DNA from: Agromyces terreus
Lineage (GTDB): Bacteria > Actinomycetota > Actinomycetes > Actinomycetales > Microbacteriaceae
Length of the DNA stretch: 64,000 nucleotides
Assembly: GCF_009749465.1 (NCBI RefSeq)
Contig: NZ_WBIS01000009.1
Coordinates: forward strand, 35,191 to 99,190
Direction of reading: 5' to 3'
Position numbers and translations under genes: made by a program. The notes under the pieces were generated by a model. That model searched no databases. It was not told the origin of the DNA and saw only the letters and a list, made by a program, of their open reading frames with translations. Shown in pieces: positions 45,335-56,966 of this stretch. Numbering within the stretch: position 1 is the stretch's first letter; the number at the start of each line of letters is the position of its first letter.

Positions 45335-45340
45335 TAGACT
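45335..45340 (+). promoter_or_regulatory. Leaderless -10 promoter element of the DUF3817-guaA operon
   Basis: TAGACT ends 6 nt before the ATG at 45347. Confidence 0.65.
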
Positions 45341-45346
45341 GGTGGC

Positions 45347-45840
45347 ATGCCCCTCGAGCCCAAACTCGCCGATCTGCCGCGCATTCGCGGGGCGCTGAAG
45401 CTCTACGCCGTCACGTCGGTCATCACCGGCGTGATGCTGCTCCTGCTCTGCGCCGAGATGATCCTGAAGTACGTCTTCCACTACGAGCTCTTCGGGTTCG
45501 GTCCGGCCGGCTTCCTCTCGTTCGCCCCGGTCGTCGAGACCCCCGCGGGTCTCGTCTCCACCGGCGAAGGCGTCAACCTCTCGACGGGCATCCTCATCGC
45601 CCACGGCTGGTTCTACGTGCTCTACCTCTTCGGCGACTTCCGGCTCTGGAGCCTCATGCGCTGGCCGTTCTCGCAGTTCCTGCTCATCGCGCTCGGCGGC
45701 ATCATCCCGTTCCTCTCCTTCTTCCTCGAGGGGCGCATCGCGCGCCAGGTGAACGCGTACCTCGCCGAGCGCGAGGCCCGTGAGGCCGCATCGCAGACCC
45801 CCGACCTCGCATCCGACGCCGATCCCGTGGAGGCCAAGCC

Positions 45841-45844
<4 letters not shown>
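45347..45844 (+). CDS. DUF3817 membrane protein
   Basis: 165 aa, function unknown. It has three predicted transmembrane helices: [44 protein letters not shown] and [24 protein letters not shown], with the [17 protein letters not shown] and [19 protein letters not shown] segments typical of DUF3817. It overlaps guaA by four bases (GTGA), so it is made together with GMP synthase, though no functional link is known. Confidence 0.88.
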
Positions 45845-47424
<1,580 letters not shown>

Positions 47425-47442
47425 TCGCGCCCTGACGCGACT

Positions 47443-47470
47443 CGAACGGCCGCCCTCGGGCGGCCGTTCG
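47443..47470 (+). terminator. Terminator of guaA
   Basis: Perfect 13-bp stem (47443-47455 with 47458-47470) 18 nt after the guaA stop. Confidence 0.8.
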
Positions 47471-47526
47471 TCGTTCACGCGGCATTCCGGTCCGGGCTCC
47501 TGACATTCGACACGGATGACGGCAGG

Positions 47527-48480
47527 ATGGGCAGGGTGAAGGTCGTCGAGAATGTCAAGGTCACCGTCGTCGGAGCCGGAAGCGTGGGCACGAGCCTCGC
47601 CTACGCCACGCTCATCAGGGGAGCCGCGAGCGAGGTCGTGCTCTACGACATCGCCCGCGAGAAGGTCGAGGCCGAGGTGCTCGACCTCGCGCACGGCACC
47701 CAGTTCACCGGCGCGAGCGTGAGCGGCGGCGCCGATCTCGCCGTCGTCGAGGGCTCCAACGTCGTGGTCATCACGGCCGGCGCCAAGCAGCAGCCGGGGC
47801 AGACGCGCCTCGACCTCGCGGGCACGAACGTGCGCATCCTCGAGAGCCTGCTGCCCGACCTGCTCGAGCGGGCGCCCGACGCGATCTACGTGCTCGTCAC
47901 GAACCCCGTCGACGTCATGACGGTCGCCGCCCAGCGCATCTCGGGACTGCCCGCCAACCGCATCTTCGGGTCGGGAACGGTGCTCGACACCTCGCGCCTG
48001 CGCTGGCTGCTCGCCAAGCGCGCGGGCGTCTCCACGTCGAGCGTGCACGCGGCGATCGTCGGCGAGCACGGCGACACCGAGTTCCCGCTCTGGTCGCAGG
48101 CCGGCATCGGCCCTGTGCCGATTCTCGACTGGCGCGGCGGCGAGCCGTTCACCCTCTCCGAGCTCGACGAGATCGCCGACGAGGTGCGCAACGCCGCGTA
48201 CACGGTCATCAAGGGCAAGGGAGCCACGAACTACGCCATCGGACTCGCCGGAGCACGCATCGTCGAGGCGATCGTGGGCGACGAGCGCGCGGTGCTGCCC
48301 GTCAGCACGGTGCTGAGCGGCATCCGAGGCCTCGACGGCATCGCCCTGTCGCTGCCGAGCATTGTCGGCGGCGAGGGGGCGTTCCCCATCGCCGAGGCGC
48401 CGATGTCCGACGACGAAGCCGAACTGCTCGCGACCTCGGCCGAAACGATCCGCGGCTCCCTGGCGTCGCTCGGATTCTGA
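47527..48480 (+). CDS. ldh: L-lactate dehydrogenase
   Basis: NAD-dependent interconversion of pyruvate and L-lactate. The Rossmann motif VVGAGSVGTSLAYA, the VITAGAKQQPGQTRLDLAGTN loop (Gln at the specificity position, typical of lactate rather than malate dehydrogenase), NPVDVMT, and the catalytic IVGEHGDTEFP are present. The ATG at 47527 gives 317 aa; GTG 47536 is equally possible because a CAGGAT -10-like box would then make it leaderless. Monocistronic between two terminators. Confidence 0.95.
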   Translation: MGRVKVVENVKVTVVGAGSVGTSLAYATLIRGAASEVVLYDIAREKVEAEVLDLAHGTQFTGASVSGGADLAVVEGSNVVVITAGAKQQPGQTRLDLAGTNVRILESLLPDLLERAPDAIYVLVTNPVDVMTVAAQRISGLPANRIFGSGTVLDTSRLRWLLAKRAGVSTSSVHAAIVGEHGDTEFPLWSQAGIGPVPILDWRGGEPFTLSELDEIADEVRNAAYTVIKGKGATNYAIGLAGARIVEAIVGDERAVLPVSTVLSGIRGLDGIALSLPSIVGGEGAFPIAEAPMSDDEAELLATSAETIRGSLASLGF

Positions 48481-48499
48481 CGCCGCCACGGAATCGAGG

Positions 48500-48541
48500 C
48501 AGCGGGGCGGATGTCGCGTGGTCGCGGCATCCGCCCCGCTG
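48500..48541 (+). terminator. Terminator of ldh
   Basis: A 19-bp stem with one mismatch (48500-48518 with 48523-48541), 20 nt after the ldh stop. Confidence 0.75.
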
Positions 48542-48564
48542 TCGTCTCTGCGCCGCTGACACGA

Positions 48565-48596
48565 CGAACGGGGCCGCCCGAAGGCGACCCCGTTCG
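48565..48596 (-). terminator. Terminator of the YccA-like gene
   Basis: A 14-bp stem with one mismatch (48565-48578 with 48583-48596) and a 4-nt loop, 18 bp past the stop of the minus-strand gene. Confidence 0.75.
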
Positions 48597-48613
48597 TTCG
48601 TGCGAGCCGAGTG

Positions 48614-49417
48614 CTAGTCGCGTGCGATCGCGATGAAGCGCAGGATCTCGAGGTACAGCCAGATGACGGTGACCATGATGCCGAAGGCGCCGGTCCAGCC
48701 GTACTTCTTGGGGGCGCGGTTGCGCACGCCCTGCTGGATGAGGTCGAAGTCGAGCACGAGCGAGTAGGCCGCCATGATGATGACGAGCACGCCGATGACG
48801 AGGCCGAGCGGGATGCCGAAGATCTCTGCGCCGCGAAGGCCCCACGGGTCGTCGTTGACGCCGGTCCACATGAGGATCATGTTGATGAGCGAGAAGACAA
48901 GGTACCCGACCATGGCGATGAGGAAGACCTTGGTCGCCTTCTTCGAGGCGCGGATCTTGCCGCTCGCGAAGAGCGCGAGCGTCACGCCGAACACCACGAG
49001 GGTGCCGATGACGGCCTGGGCCACGATGCCCGAGTACATGCCCTCGTAGATCTGCGAGATGCCGCCGATGAAGATGCCCTGCGCGCCCGCGTACGCGAGG
49101 ATGAGGGCCGGCGACGGCTCCTTCTTGAAGATGTTGACGAGGGCCAGCACGAATCCGACGATCGAGGCGATCCAGAACAGCGCCGGCATGACGGGGGTCA
49201 TGACCCAGCCGATCGCGGCACCCACGAGCAGGACGGCGAAGGCGCCGACCGTCTTGGAGATCGTGTTCTCGACCGTCATGACCTCGCGGTCGGGCAGCGT
49301 CGCGGGCTGGTTGTACATCTCGTGCAGCTCCTGCGCTGACACGTTCTGCGCAACGGCCTGGGCTCCCTGCGAGGAGAATGCGGAGTTCCGCGAGAAGGCG
49401 GGGTTGTCGAGAGCCAT
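48614..49417 (-). CDS. Bax inhibitor-1/YccA family membrane protein
   Basis: 267 aa, seven hydrophobic segments after an N-terminal cytoplasmic stretch of about 55 residues (MALDNPAFSRNSAFSSQ...). GGISQIYEGMYSGIVAQAVIGT and SLVLDFDLIQQGVRNRAPKKYGWTGAFGIMVTVIWLYLEILRFIAIARD, the charged C-terminal motif, match the YccA-like branch. Function in actinobacteria is not established. AGAGGAA precedes the ATG. Confidence 0.92.
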   Translation of the reverse strand: MALDNPAFSRNSAFSSQGAQAVAQNVSAQELHEMYNQPATLPDREVMTVENTISKTVGAFAVLLVGAAIGWVMTPVMPALFWIASIVGFVLALVNIFKKEPSPALILAYAGAQGIFIGGISQIYEGMYSGIVAQAVIGTLVVFGVTLALFASGKIRASKKATKVFLIAMVGYLVFSLINMILMWTGVNDDPWGLRGAEIFGIPLGLVIGVLVIIMAAYSLVLDFDLIQQGVRNRAPKKYGWTGAFGIMVTVIWLYLEILRFIAIARD

Positions 49418-49563
49418 GGGTGTTCCTCTGCTTTCGGCTGTCGTCGGTGCGGGGGAAGGTGGACGGATGCTGGATCCGGTGCAACATCCAATCTATCCGG
49501 TGAAATCCGTGATGATGCCGTGAATGGGCGCGGATTTCCGCCGTCGCCGCCCGCACCGACGGT

Positions 49564-49569
49564 TACGCT
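49564..49569 (+). promoter_or_regulatory. Leaderless -10 promoter element of the GDPD gene
   Basis: TACGCT ends 7 nt before the ATG at 49577. Confidence 0.55.
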
Positions 49570-49576
49570 GAGGCGC

Positions 49577-50623
49577 ATGACGGACGAATCCATGCCGAAT
49601 CCGCTCGTCATCGGCCATCGGGGCGCGTCGGGGTACCGTCCGGAGCACACCCGCTCGGCCTACGAACTCGCGTTCGCGCTCGGCGCGGACGCGGTCGAGC
49701 CCGACCTCGTCGCGACCCGCGACGGCGTGCTGGTGCTGCGGCACGAGAACGAGATCTCGGGAACGACGGATGTCGCGTCCCGGCCCGAGTTCGCCGCACG
49801 GCGCACCACTCGGGAGATCGACGGCGCCCCGCTGACGGGCTGGTTCACCGAGGACTTCACCTGGGCGGAGCTGTCGACCCTGCGAGCCAGGGAACGGCTC
49901 GGCGCGCTCCGCCACGCGAGCGCGAGCTTCGACGGACGCTACCCGGTGATCCGGTTGCGCGAGCTCTTCGAACTCGTCGACCGTGCCGCCGACGACGCCG
50001 GGCGCGTGCTCCGCATGGTCGCCGAGTTCAAGCACGCGTCGTACTTCGCGGGAATCGGGCTGCCCCTCGACGAGCTCTTCGCGGCCGAGCTCGAGGCCGC
50101 CGGATGGGGCGACGGCGGCGACCGCCTCGTGATGGAGGCGTTCGAGCCGACCGTGCTCGACGAGCTCGGGGCGCGCGGCATCCGCGGTGCTCGCGTACTG
50201 CTGATCGAGGGGTCGGGCGCGCCCGCCGATCTCATCCGCTCGGCCGGTTCGGCGGCGCCTTCCTACGACGCCTTCGTGACGCGCGAGGGCCTGCGCTCGC
50301 TCGCGGGCCGCTTCGACGGCGTCAGCGTCGGCGTGGCGCGGCTCCTCGAGGGCTCCGGTGCGGATGCCGCTGCGCCCGGCCCGCTCGCCGGTCGCGCGCT
50401 CGTCGACACCGCCCACGATGCCGGACTCGGCGTGTTCACCTGGACGCTCCGGCCCGAGAACCGGTTCCTGCCGGCCGCGTACCGACGCGGCAAGGGCAAG
50501 GCCGCGTGGGGCGACTGGCTCGGCGCGTTCGGCGCGGTGCTCGCGACGGGCGTCGACGGGATCTTCGTCGATCACCCCGACCTCGGGGTCGAGGCTCGGG
50601 CGCTCGCCGCGGGCCGGGGCTGA
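49577..50623 (+). CDS. Glycerophosphodiester phosphodiesterase
   Basis: Hydrolyses glycerophosphodiesters to glycerol-3-phosphate, the substrate of GlpD encoded 5 kb upstream. The 348-aa product from the ATG at 49577 has the catalytic VIGHRGASGYRPEHTRSAYELA (residues 11-32), VEPDLVATRDGVLVLRHE with the metal ligands, and VFTWTLRPENRF near the C-terminus. No signal peptide is seen, so it is probably cytoplasmic. A longer reading from 49520 is unlikely because of the -10 box position. Confidence 0.92.
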   Translation: MTDESMPNPLVIGHRGASGYRPEHTRSAYELAFALGADAVEPDLVATRDGVLVLRHENEISGTTDVASRPEFAARRTTREIDGAPLTGWFTEDFTWAELSTLRARERLGALRHASASFDGRYPVIRLRELFELVDRAADDAGRVLRMVAEFKHASYFAGIGLPLDELFAAELEAAGWGDGGDRLVMEAFEPTVLDELGARGIRGARVLLIEGSGAPADLIRSAGSAAPSYDAFVTREGLRSLAGRFDGVSVGVARLLEGSGADAAAPGPLAGRALVDTAHDAGLGVFTWTLRPENRFLPAAYRRGKGKAAWGDWLGAFGAVLATGVDGIFVDHPDLGVEARALAAGRG

Positions 50624-50630
50624 CGCAGAC

Positions 50631-50675
50631 GACGGATGCCGCGGCGGGAGAAGCCTCCCGGCCGCGGCATCCGTC
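50631..50675 (+). terminator. Bidirectional terminator between GDPD and acs
   Basis: Arms 50631-50645 and 50661-50675 pair perfectly over 15 bp and continue through a 5-bp GGGAG/CTCCC segment with one bulged G and a 4-nt loop. It lies between two convergent genes. Confidence 0.8.
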
Positions 50676-50690
50676 GTTCGAGGCGTGCGC

Positions 50691-52643
<1,953 letters not shown>

Positions 52644-52842
52644 GGTTCTTCAGTCGCTCCTTCGCGATACGGATCATCGGTGGGTCGCCTGCCCCAAGAA
52701 GCACCCTACCTCCCACGTGGAGCGGGTTTCGCACGGTGTCGGAGACTCGGTGCGTCGGCCCCTTCCCTTGGCGCGATTCCACCATTACTGTGCCTTTGCG
52801 CAGAGAAATCTGTATGTCCGCACAAATGAGGACAAAAAGTAC
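52644..52842 (-). other. Upstream region of acs
   Basis: About 200 bp without a gene between acs and the 6C RNA promoter, distinctly less GC-rich near 52775-52845. A half-symmetric TGTGCCTTTGCGCAGA at 52789-52804 loosely recalls a CRP/GlxR site but is too weak to call. Confidence 0.4.
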
Positions 52843-52870
52843 TTGCGTTGGCATCGTCAGGCCGTATGCT
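52843..52870 (+). promoter_or_regulatory. 6C RNA promoter
   Basis: TTGCGT (52843-52848) and TATGCT (52865-52870) with 16-bp spacing, followed by the RNA about 6 nt later. Confidence 0.7.
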
Positions 52871-52875
52871 GAGTA

Positions 52876-53050
52876 CCGCCCAGACATCGTTCTGCGGCCT
52901 GCAGCACTCGCGATTCCCCCCAATCCTTGTGCTGCCGAGGCGGCACCTGTTCCCCCCAATGGGTGCCGCCCCCTTTCGTTAAGGGAGCCGTCCGCGGGCG
53001 GCGCTGAGAGAAACGAGTCCTCCTCCACAACGGTGTGGAGGAGGCTCTTT
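52876..53050 (+). ncRNA. 6C small RNA
   Basis: The 6C RNA is a conserved actinobacterial small RNA defined by two stem-loops each with six cytosines in the loop. Here stem 1 (52901-52907 with 52929-52935) holds CCCCCC at 52916-52921 in a TTCCCCCCAAT loop, and stem 2 (52939-52947 with 52962-52970) holds CCCCCC at 52952-52957 in the same TTCCCCCCAAT context. A promoter precedes it and an 11-bp terminator hairpin (53019-53029 with 53034-53044) followed by CTCTTT ends it, giving about 175 nt. The ends are estimates. It lies between acs and the tad locus. Confidence 0.88.
53019..53050 (+). terminator. Terminator of the 6C RNA
   Basis: Perfect 11-bp stem with a 4-nt ACGG loop, followed by CTCTTT. 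Confidence 0.8.
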
Positions 53051-53094
53051 CCATTTCCGGGCCCGATCGGATGCCGCGGGGCCCCCGCCGTTCG

Positions 53095-53100
53095 TACCGT
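53095..53100 (+). promoter_or_regulatory. Leaderless -10 promoter element of the tad operon
   Basis: TACCGT ends 6 nt before the ATG at 53107 and no ribosome-binding site is present. Confidence 0.5.
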
Positions 53101-53106
53101 CGACGC

Positions 53107-54351
53107 ATGCCCGTTCCCTACGTCGCCTCGCCCTCGTGGCTGGCCCCGCTCGATGCGCGTGATCAGCCGTTCGCGGCCTCGGCGTTCGCTCCGCCGACGC
53201 TCGGGCCGCCGTTGCCGGGGCTGCCGCTCCTCGAGTCTTCGACGCGTCGTCCGTCAGACGAGGGGGCGACGGTTCCCGCGCAGGCGGGGCCGCCGCACGC
53301 GCCGGCACCGAGTGCCGGGCCTCTGCACGCGGCGGCCCCGAGAACCGTGCCTCCGCAGGCGGCGGCGGCCGGGCCGATCGTCGCGCCCGTCGCCGCCCGC
53401 CTCGAGCCCCACGAACTCGACGCTCTCGGACCGCTCGCACCGTTCGCGGCATCCGCCGACGTCACCGACCTCTTCGTCAACGGCGCCGCCGGGCTGTGGG
53501 TCGACCGCGGCCGCGGCGCCGAGCATCGGCCAGAGTGGGTCGCCGAGGAGTCGGTCGTCCGCGCCCTCGCGGTGCGGTTGATCGCGAAGGGCGGGCGGCA
53601 CATCGACGAGGCGACGCCGGCCGTCGACGTGCGCCTCGGTCGCGGCATCCGCATCCACGCCGTGCTCCCGCCCCTCGCGGCCGAGGGAACCCTGCTCTCC
53701 GTCCGGATCCCGCGGCCGGGCGGGTTCACCCTCGATTCGCTCGTGCGCGCCGAGGCGATCGACGCAGAGGGGGCGCGGATCCTGCGAGAAGCGGTCGCCT
53801 CGCGGAAGAACCTGCTCGTCACCGGCGCGGGCGGCACCGGCAAGACGACCCTCCTCGCCGCGCTGTTGGCCGAGGCCCCGCCGCACGAGCGCATCGTCGT
53901 GATCGAGGACGTCGCCGAGCTGCAGATCGCGCATCCGCACGTGGCCAGCCTCGAGGCCCGGCAGGCCAACATCGAGGGCACCGGGCGGGTCGGGCTCGAC
54001 GCGCTCCTGCGCGAGGCGCTGCGCATGCGGCCCGACCGGCTCGTCGTCGGCGAGTGCCGCGGCGCCGAACTGCGCGAGCTGCTGTCGGCGTTGAACACGG
54101 GCCACGACGGCGGTGCCGGAACCCTGCACGCGAATTCCCTCGGCGACGTCGCGGCCCGGCTCGAGGCGCTCGGCTCGGTCGCGGGCATGCCGCCCGCCGC
54201 CGTCGCGCGGCAGGCGGCGAGCGCGTTCGACCTCGTCGTGCATCTCGAACGCGTCGACGGCCGTCGCCGCGTCGCGGGAATCGGTCGGTTGCGGCTCGAC
54301 GGCGAGGCGCTCGCCGTCGAGGCTTTGGGCACGGGGGAGACGGCGCGATGA
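53107..54351 (+). CDS. tadA: Tad pilus assembly ATPase TadA/CpaF type
   Basis: Motor ATPase of a type IVc (Flp/Tad) pilus. 414 aa: an unconserved Pro/Ala-rich head (residues 1-95), then VTDLFVNGAAGLWVDRG, Walker A GAGGTGKTT (residues 240-248), Walker-B-like IVVIEDVAELQI, the LLREALRMRPDRLVVGECRGAELRELLSALNTGHDGGAGTLHANS block with the Asp and His boxes. The same kind of gene lies near topA in mycobacteria (Rv3659c region). Its stop overlaps the next ATG (ATGA). Confidence 0.92.
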   Translation: MPVPYVASPSWLAPLDARDQPFAASAFAPPTLGPPLPGLPLLESSTRRPSDEGATVPAQAGPPHAPAPSAGPLHAAAPRTVPPQAAAAGPIVAPVAARLEPHELDALGPLAPFAASADVTDLFVNGAAGLWVDRGRGAEHRPEWVAEESVVRALAVRLIAKGGRHIDEATPAVDVRLGRGIRIHAVLPPLAAEGTLLSVRIPRPGGFTLDSLVRAEAIDAEGARILREAVASRKNLLVTGAGGTGKTTLLAALLAEAPPHERIVVIEDVAELQIAHPHVASLEARQANIEGTGRVGLDALLREALRMRPDRLVVGECRGAELRELLSALNTGHDGGAGTLHANSLGDVAARLEALGSVAGMPPAAVARQAASAFDLVVHLERVDGRRRVAGIGRLRLDGEALAVEALGTGETAR

Positions 54352-55367
54352 TCGCCCGGCTCCGCACGCGCCTGCCGTTCCTCCGGCCGCGACCCGACGA
54401 TGCGGCCGAGGTCGACGAGGTCGCCGCCGTCGTCGAGCGACTGGCCGTGCTCCTCTCGGCCGGCGTCCCGTCGGCCACGGCCTGGCGGTATCTGTCGGAG
54501 GCCGGCGGCTCGAACATGCTCGCGGCCGCGGCATCCGCAGCCGGGCGCGGGGAGCCGATCGCGCTCGCCCTCGACGAGGCGATCCGCGCCCAGGGGCCTT
54601 CGGCGCCGTCGGACGGGCGCGAGGCGCGCGAGGCGCGCGGGCCCGCCGGTCGGCGTGAACGTGCCGGGGGTTGGGCCGTGCTCGCCGCGGCCTGGGCGGT
54701 CGCGAGCGAGTCCGGGGCGCCGCTCACCACGAGCCTGCGCGAACTCGGGGCGGCGCTCCGCGACGAGGCGCAGTTGCGCCGCGAGATCCGCACCTCGCTC
54801 GCCGGCCCCACCGCCAGCGCTCGCATGGTGCTCGCGCTGCCGCTCGTCGCGCTCGCATTCGGCTCCGTGCTCGGATTCGACACGGCCACGGTGCTGCTCG
54901 GCAACCCTGTGGGCCTGATCTGCCTCGTGCTGGGGGTCGCGTTCCTCGTGGTCGCGCGCCGTTGGAGCCGTTCCCTCGCCGCCCGAGCCGCGGCGTTCGA
55001 CGACGGCGCCGGACTCGAGCTCGAGCTCCTCGCGATCGCGATGGCGGGCGGGGCGTCCGTCGAGCGGGCGCGCCGATGCGTCGTCGACGCGCTCGCCGCG
55101 CAACGCATCCCGGTCAGGGGCGAAGGCGCCGTCGTCGAGACGGTGGCGCTGGCCGAACGCGCCGGGGCGCCGCTCGTCGACCTTCTTCGGGCGGAGGCGC
55201 GTCGGCTGCGGCGCATCGCCCGCACCGAAGCCGCGACGAGAGGGGCTGCGCTCGGCGTGCGGCTCATGCTCCCGCTCGGCGTGTGCGTGCTGCCGGCCTT
55301 CGTGCTGCTCGGCGTCGCACCGCTCCTCATCTCCGTCGTCACGGGCACCCTCGGCGGTGCCGCGTGA
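54348..55367 (+). CDS. Type II secretion system F-type protein, TadB-TadC fusion
   Basis: 339 aa from the ATG at 54348. It contains two F-type units: residues about 20-190 (VVERLAVLLSAGVPSATAWRYL ... TSLRELGAALRDEAQLRREIRTSLAGPTASARMVLALPLVALAFGSVLGFD) and about 200-339 (LELELLAIAMAGGASVERARRCVVDAL ... TRGAALGVRLMLPLGVCVLPAFVLLGVAPLLI). TadB and TadC are usually separate membrane proteins of about 300 aa each; here reduced versions appear joined. Four to five transmembrane segments. Overlaps tadA. Confidence 0.85.
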   Translation: MIARLRTRLPFLRPRPDDAAEVDEVAAVVERLAVLLSAGVPSATAWRYLSEAGGSNMLAAAASAAGRGEPIALALDEAIRAQGPSAPSDGREAREARGPAGRRERAGGWAVLAAAWAVASESGAPLTTSLRELGAALRDEAQLRREIRTSLAGPTASARMVLALPLVALAFGSVLGFDTATVLLGNPVGLICLVLGVAFLVVARRWSRSLAARAAAFDDGAGLELELLAIAMAGGASVERARRCVVDALAAQRIPVRGEGAVVETVALAERAGAPLVDLLRAEARRLRRIARTEAATRGAALGVRLMLPLGVCVLPAFVLLGVAPLLISVVTGTLGGAA

Positions 55368-55428
55368 ACGACGCCAAGACGTGCCACCCAGACGCCGGCG
55401 AGCCGGCCCCACCGGAAGGAACCGTTCC

Positions 55429-55722
55429 ATGTCCATCACCACCTGTCGCACCGCCCCGGAACCCGTCGACGGGACTGCGCCGACCGGCGGCCCCGAGCCC
55501 GTCGCAAGCGCCGGACGCGCCTTGCGCGGCCGCGGCCGATCGCACCGGATGCGAGGACTGCGAGCGATGCTCGCCGTCGAGCGCGGCGCGGCCACGGCCG
55601 AGTACGCGGTCGCCACGATGGCCGCGGTCGGCTTCGCCGGCCTGCTCGTCGTCATCCTGCGCGGAGAGGAGGTGCGCGGCATCCTCACCGACCTCGTGCG
55701 CAACGCGCTCACCGTCGGCTGA
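55429..55722 (+). CDS. DUF4244 pilin-like small protein
   Basis: 97 aa from the ATG at 55429 (GGAAGGA 8 nt upstream). A basic, Pro/Gly-rich head of about 55 residues is followed by ERGAATAEYAVATMAAVGFAGLLVVILRGEEVRGILTDLVRNALTVG, a Flp-pilin-like hydrophobic helix with the GxxxxEYA motif expected at a prepilin-peptidase site. Likely the major pilin of this locus (inference from position and motif). Confidence 0.87.
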   Translation: MSITTCRTAPEPVDGTAPTGGPEPVASAGRALRGRGRSHRMRGLRAMLAVERGAATAEYAVATMAAVGFAGLLVVILRGEEVRGILTDLVRNALTVG

Positions 55723-55738
55723 CCGCGATCGCGGCAGC

Positions 55739-56047
55739 GTGACGGCCGAATTCGCCGTCGCGCTGCCCGCGATCATGCTCGTGCTCGCCATCTGCCTCGG
55801 GGCCGTGCACCTCGTCAGCCTCGAGGTGCGCCTGACCGACGCCGCAGCCGCGGCAGCCCGGGCGCTCGGCCGGGGCGAGACCGTCGACGAGGCATCCCGC
55901 ATCGCCGCGCGCATCGCCGGGCCCTCGTCGTTCGCCGCATCGGACGACGGCGACTTCGCGTGCGTCACGCTGGGGGCTTCGGGCGGCGGACTGCTCGCCC
56001 CCGTGCGGCTCAGCAGCGGTTCGTGCGCGATGTCCGGCGGACGATGA
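55739..56047 (+). CDS. TadE-like pilus assembly protein
   Basis: 102 aa if the GTG at 55739 is used (no better start lies upstream in frame before the DUF4244 stop). VTAEFAVALPAIMLVLAICLGAVHLVSLEVRLTDAAAAAARALGRGE is the TadE pseudopilin helix, and a two-Cys segment (DFACVTLGASGG ... SGSCAMSGG) follows. The start codon has no clear ribosome-binding site, so it is probably coupled to the previous gene. Overlaps the next gene by ATGA. Confidence 0.82.
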   Translation: MTAEFAVALPAIMLVLAICLGAVHLVSLEVRLTDAAAAAARALGRGETVDEASRIAARIAGPSSFAASDDGDFACVTLGASGGGLLAPVRLSSGSCAMSGGR

Positions 56048-56442
56048 TGGGCTCGGTCCCCGTCGAGCCGGGGCGCCCCGGCCGAACTCGTCGGTCCTCC
56101 GACGAACGTGGCGCGGCGAGCGTCGTCGCGGTGGGCCTGCTCGCGGCCGTAGTGCTGCTGACCACGCTCACGCTCGGCATCGTGTCGTCGTATGTCGATG
56201 CCCGGCGGGCGGCGGCAGCAGCCGACGCGGCGGCGCTCGCCGCGGCCGACACCCTCTCCGGCGCGGTCGTCGGGGTTCCGTGCGAAGCCGCCGAGCGCGT
56301 CGCCGCCCGCAACGGGGCGCGACTGGTCGTCTGTTCGGTCGACGGGCCGGTCAGCGAGGTCTCGGTCGCCGTGCGCGGCCGCGTGCCGGGGGTCGAACCC
56401 GTGGCATCCGCCCGAGCCGGACCGCCGGGCACCGGCCGGTGA
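56044..56442 (+). CDS. TadG/Rv3654c-like pilus-locus protein
   Basis: 132 aa from the ATG at 56044 (a second ATG is at 56047). A basic head with SSDERGAASVVAVGLLAAVVLLTTLTLGIVSSYVDARRAAAAADAAALAAADTLSG, the TadG-like N-terminal helix pattern, and a secreted domain with two Cys (VPCEAAERVAARNGARLVVCSVDG). Last gene of the tad cluster, corresponding in position to the mycobacterial Rv3654c gene. Confidence 0.82.
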   Translation: MMGSVPVEPGRPGRTRRSSDERGAASVVAVGLLAAVVLLTTLTLGIVSSYVDARRAAAAADAAALAAADTLSGAVVGVPCEAAERVAARNGARLVVCSVDGPVSEVSVAVRGRVPGVEPVASARAGPPGTGR

Positions 56443-56488
56443 ACCGGACGGTGAATCGGACGGCGGATCGACGTCTAACGGCGGCCGT

Positions 56489-56509
56489 CGGGCGCGTCAG
56501 CGGCGCCCG
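56489..56509. terminator. Hairpin between the tad locus and the small acidic-protein gene
   Basis: CGGGCGC (56489-56495) pairs with GCGCCCG (56503-56509) around a 7-nt loop in the 74-bp convergent gap. Confidence 0.45.
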
Positions 56510-56516
56510 GGGCGGA

Positions 56517-56753
56517 TCACTCGAAGACGGTCTCGATGAAGCGGTACTCGACCGCCGTGGGGCGGTCGTCGTCGTCGGCGCTGAACTCGAGTCCGGCGCC
56601 TCGGCTATAGATGTAGTGCTTGCCCTGCTCGACGTTGAGTTCGAGCCTCGGCTGGGGGTCGCCCGAATCGAGGAAGGCGGTCGCGACCGTCTTGCCCTCG
56701 AGCGGACCGTCGATCAGCTTGGCGGTGTAGGTGCTCGTGGAAGAGGTGTCCAT
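56517..56753 (-). CDS. Small hypothetical acidic protein
   Basis: 78 aa from the ATG at 56753 with GGAGGAG about 13 nt upstream. The sequence (TYTAKLIDGPLEGKTVATAFLDSGDPQPRLELNV..., ending TAVEYRFIETVFE) has no motif I recognise; it is acidic, lacks membrane segments and looks like a compact beta protein. It diverges from topA. The codon choice fits a real gene. Confidence 0.75.
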   Translation of the reverse strand: MDTSSTSTYTAKLIDGPLEGKTVATAFLDSGDPQPRLELNVEQGKHYIYSRGAGLEFSADDDDRPTAVEYRFIETVFE

Positions 56754-56867
56754 GAGGATGATTCTCCTCCGCTCCGGGCGGAATGCAAGGGGTTGCGAAG
56801 CGTGTTCCCGCGGGCCGTGCGTCGCGTCGCGACGGTCGGCGAATCGGTGCGCTCCCGGCTGAACTGT

Positions 56868-56873
56868 GTATGG
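56868..56873 (+). promoter_or_regulatory. Possible -10 element of topA
   Basis: TATGGT lies about 95 nt before the topA start codon. Confidence 0.4.
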
Positions 56874-56966
56874 TGTGGCTTGTCGGGAGCATTCGGTCTC
56901 CCGGCGGCACACCGCTCGGGGGCGCGGTCCGCGTGCGATCTCCATCACGGAATACAGAGGAGTCTG

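Noticed and set aside
52789..52804. A CRP/GlxR binding site upstream of acs
   Set aside because: The TGTG half is present but the other half deviates from the TCACA consensus.
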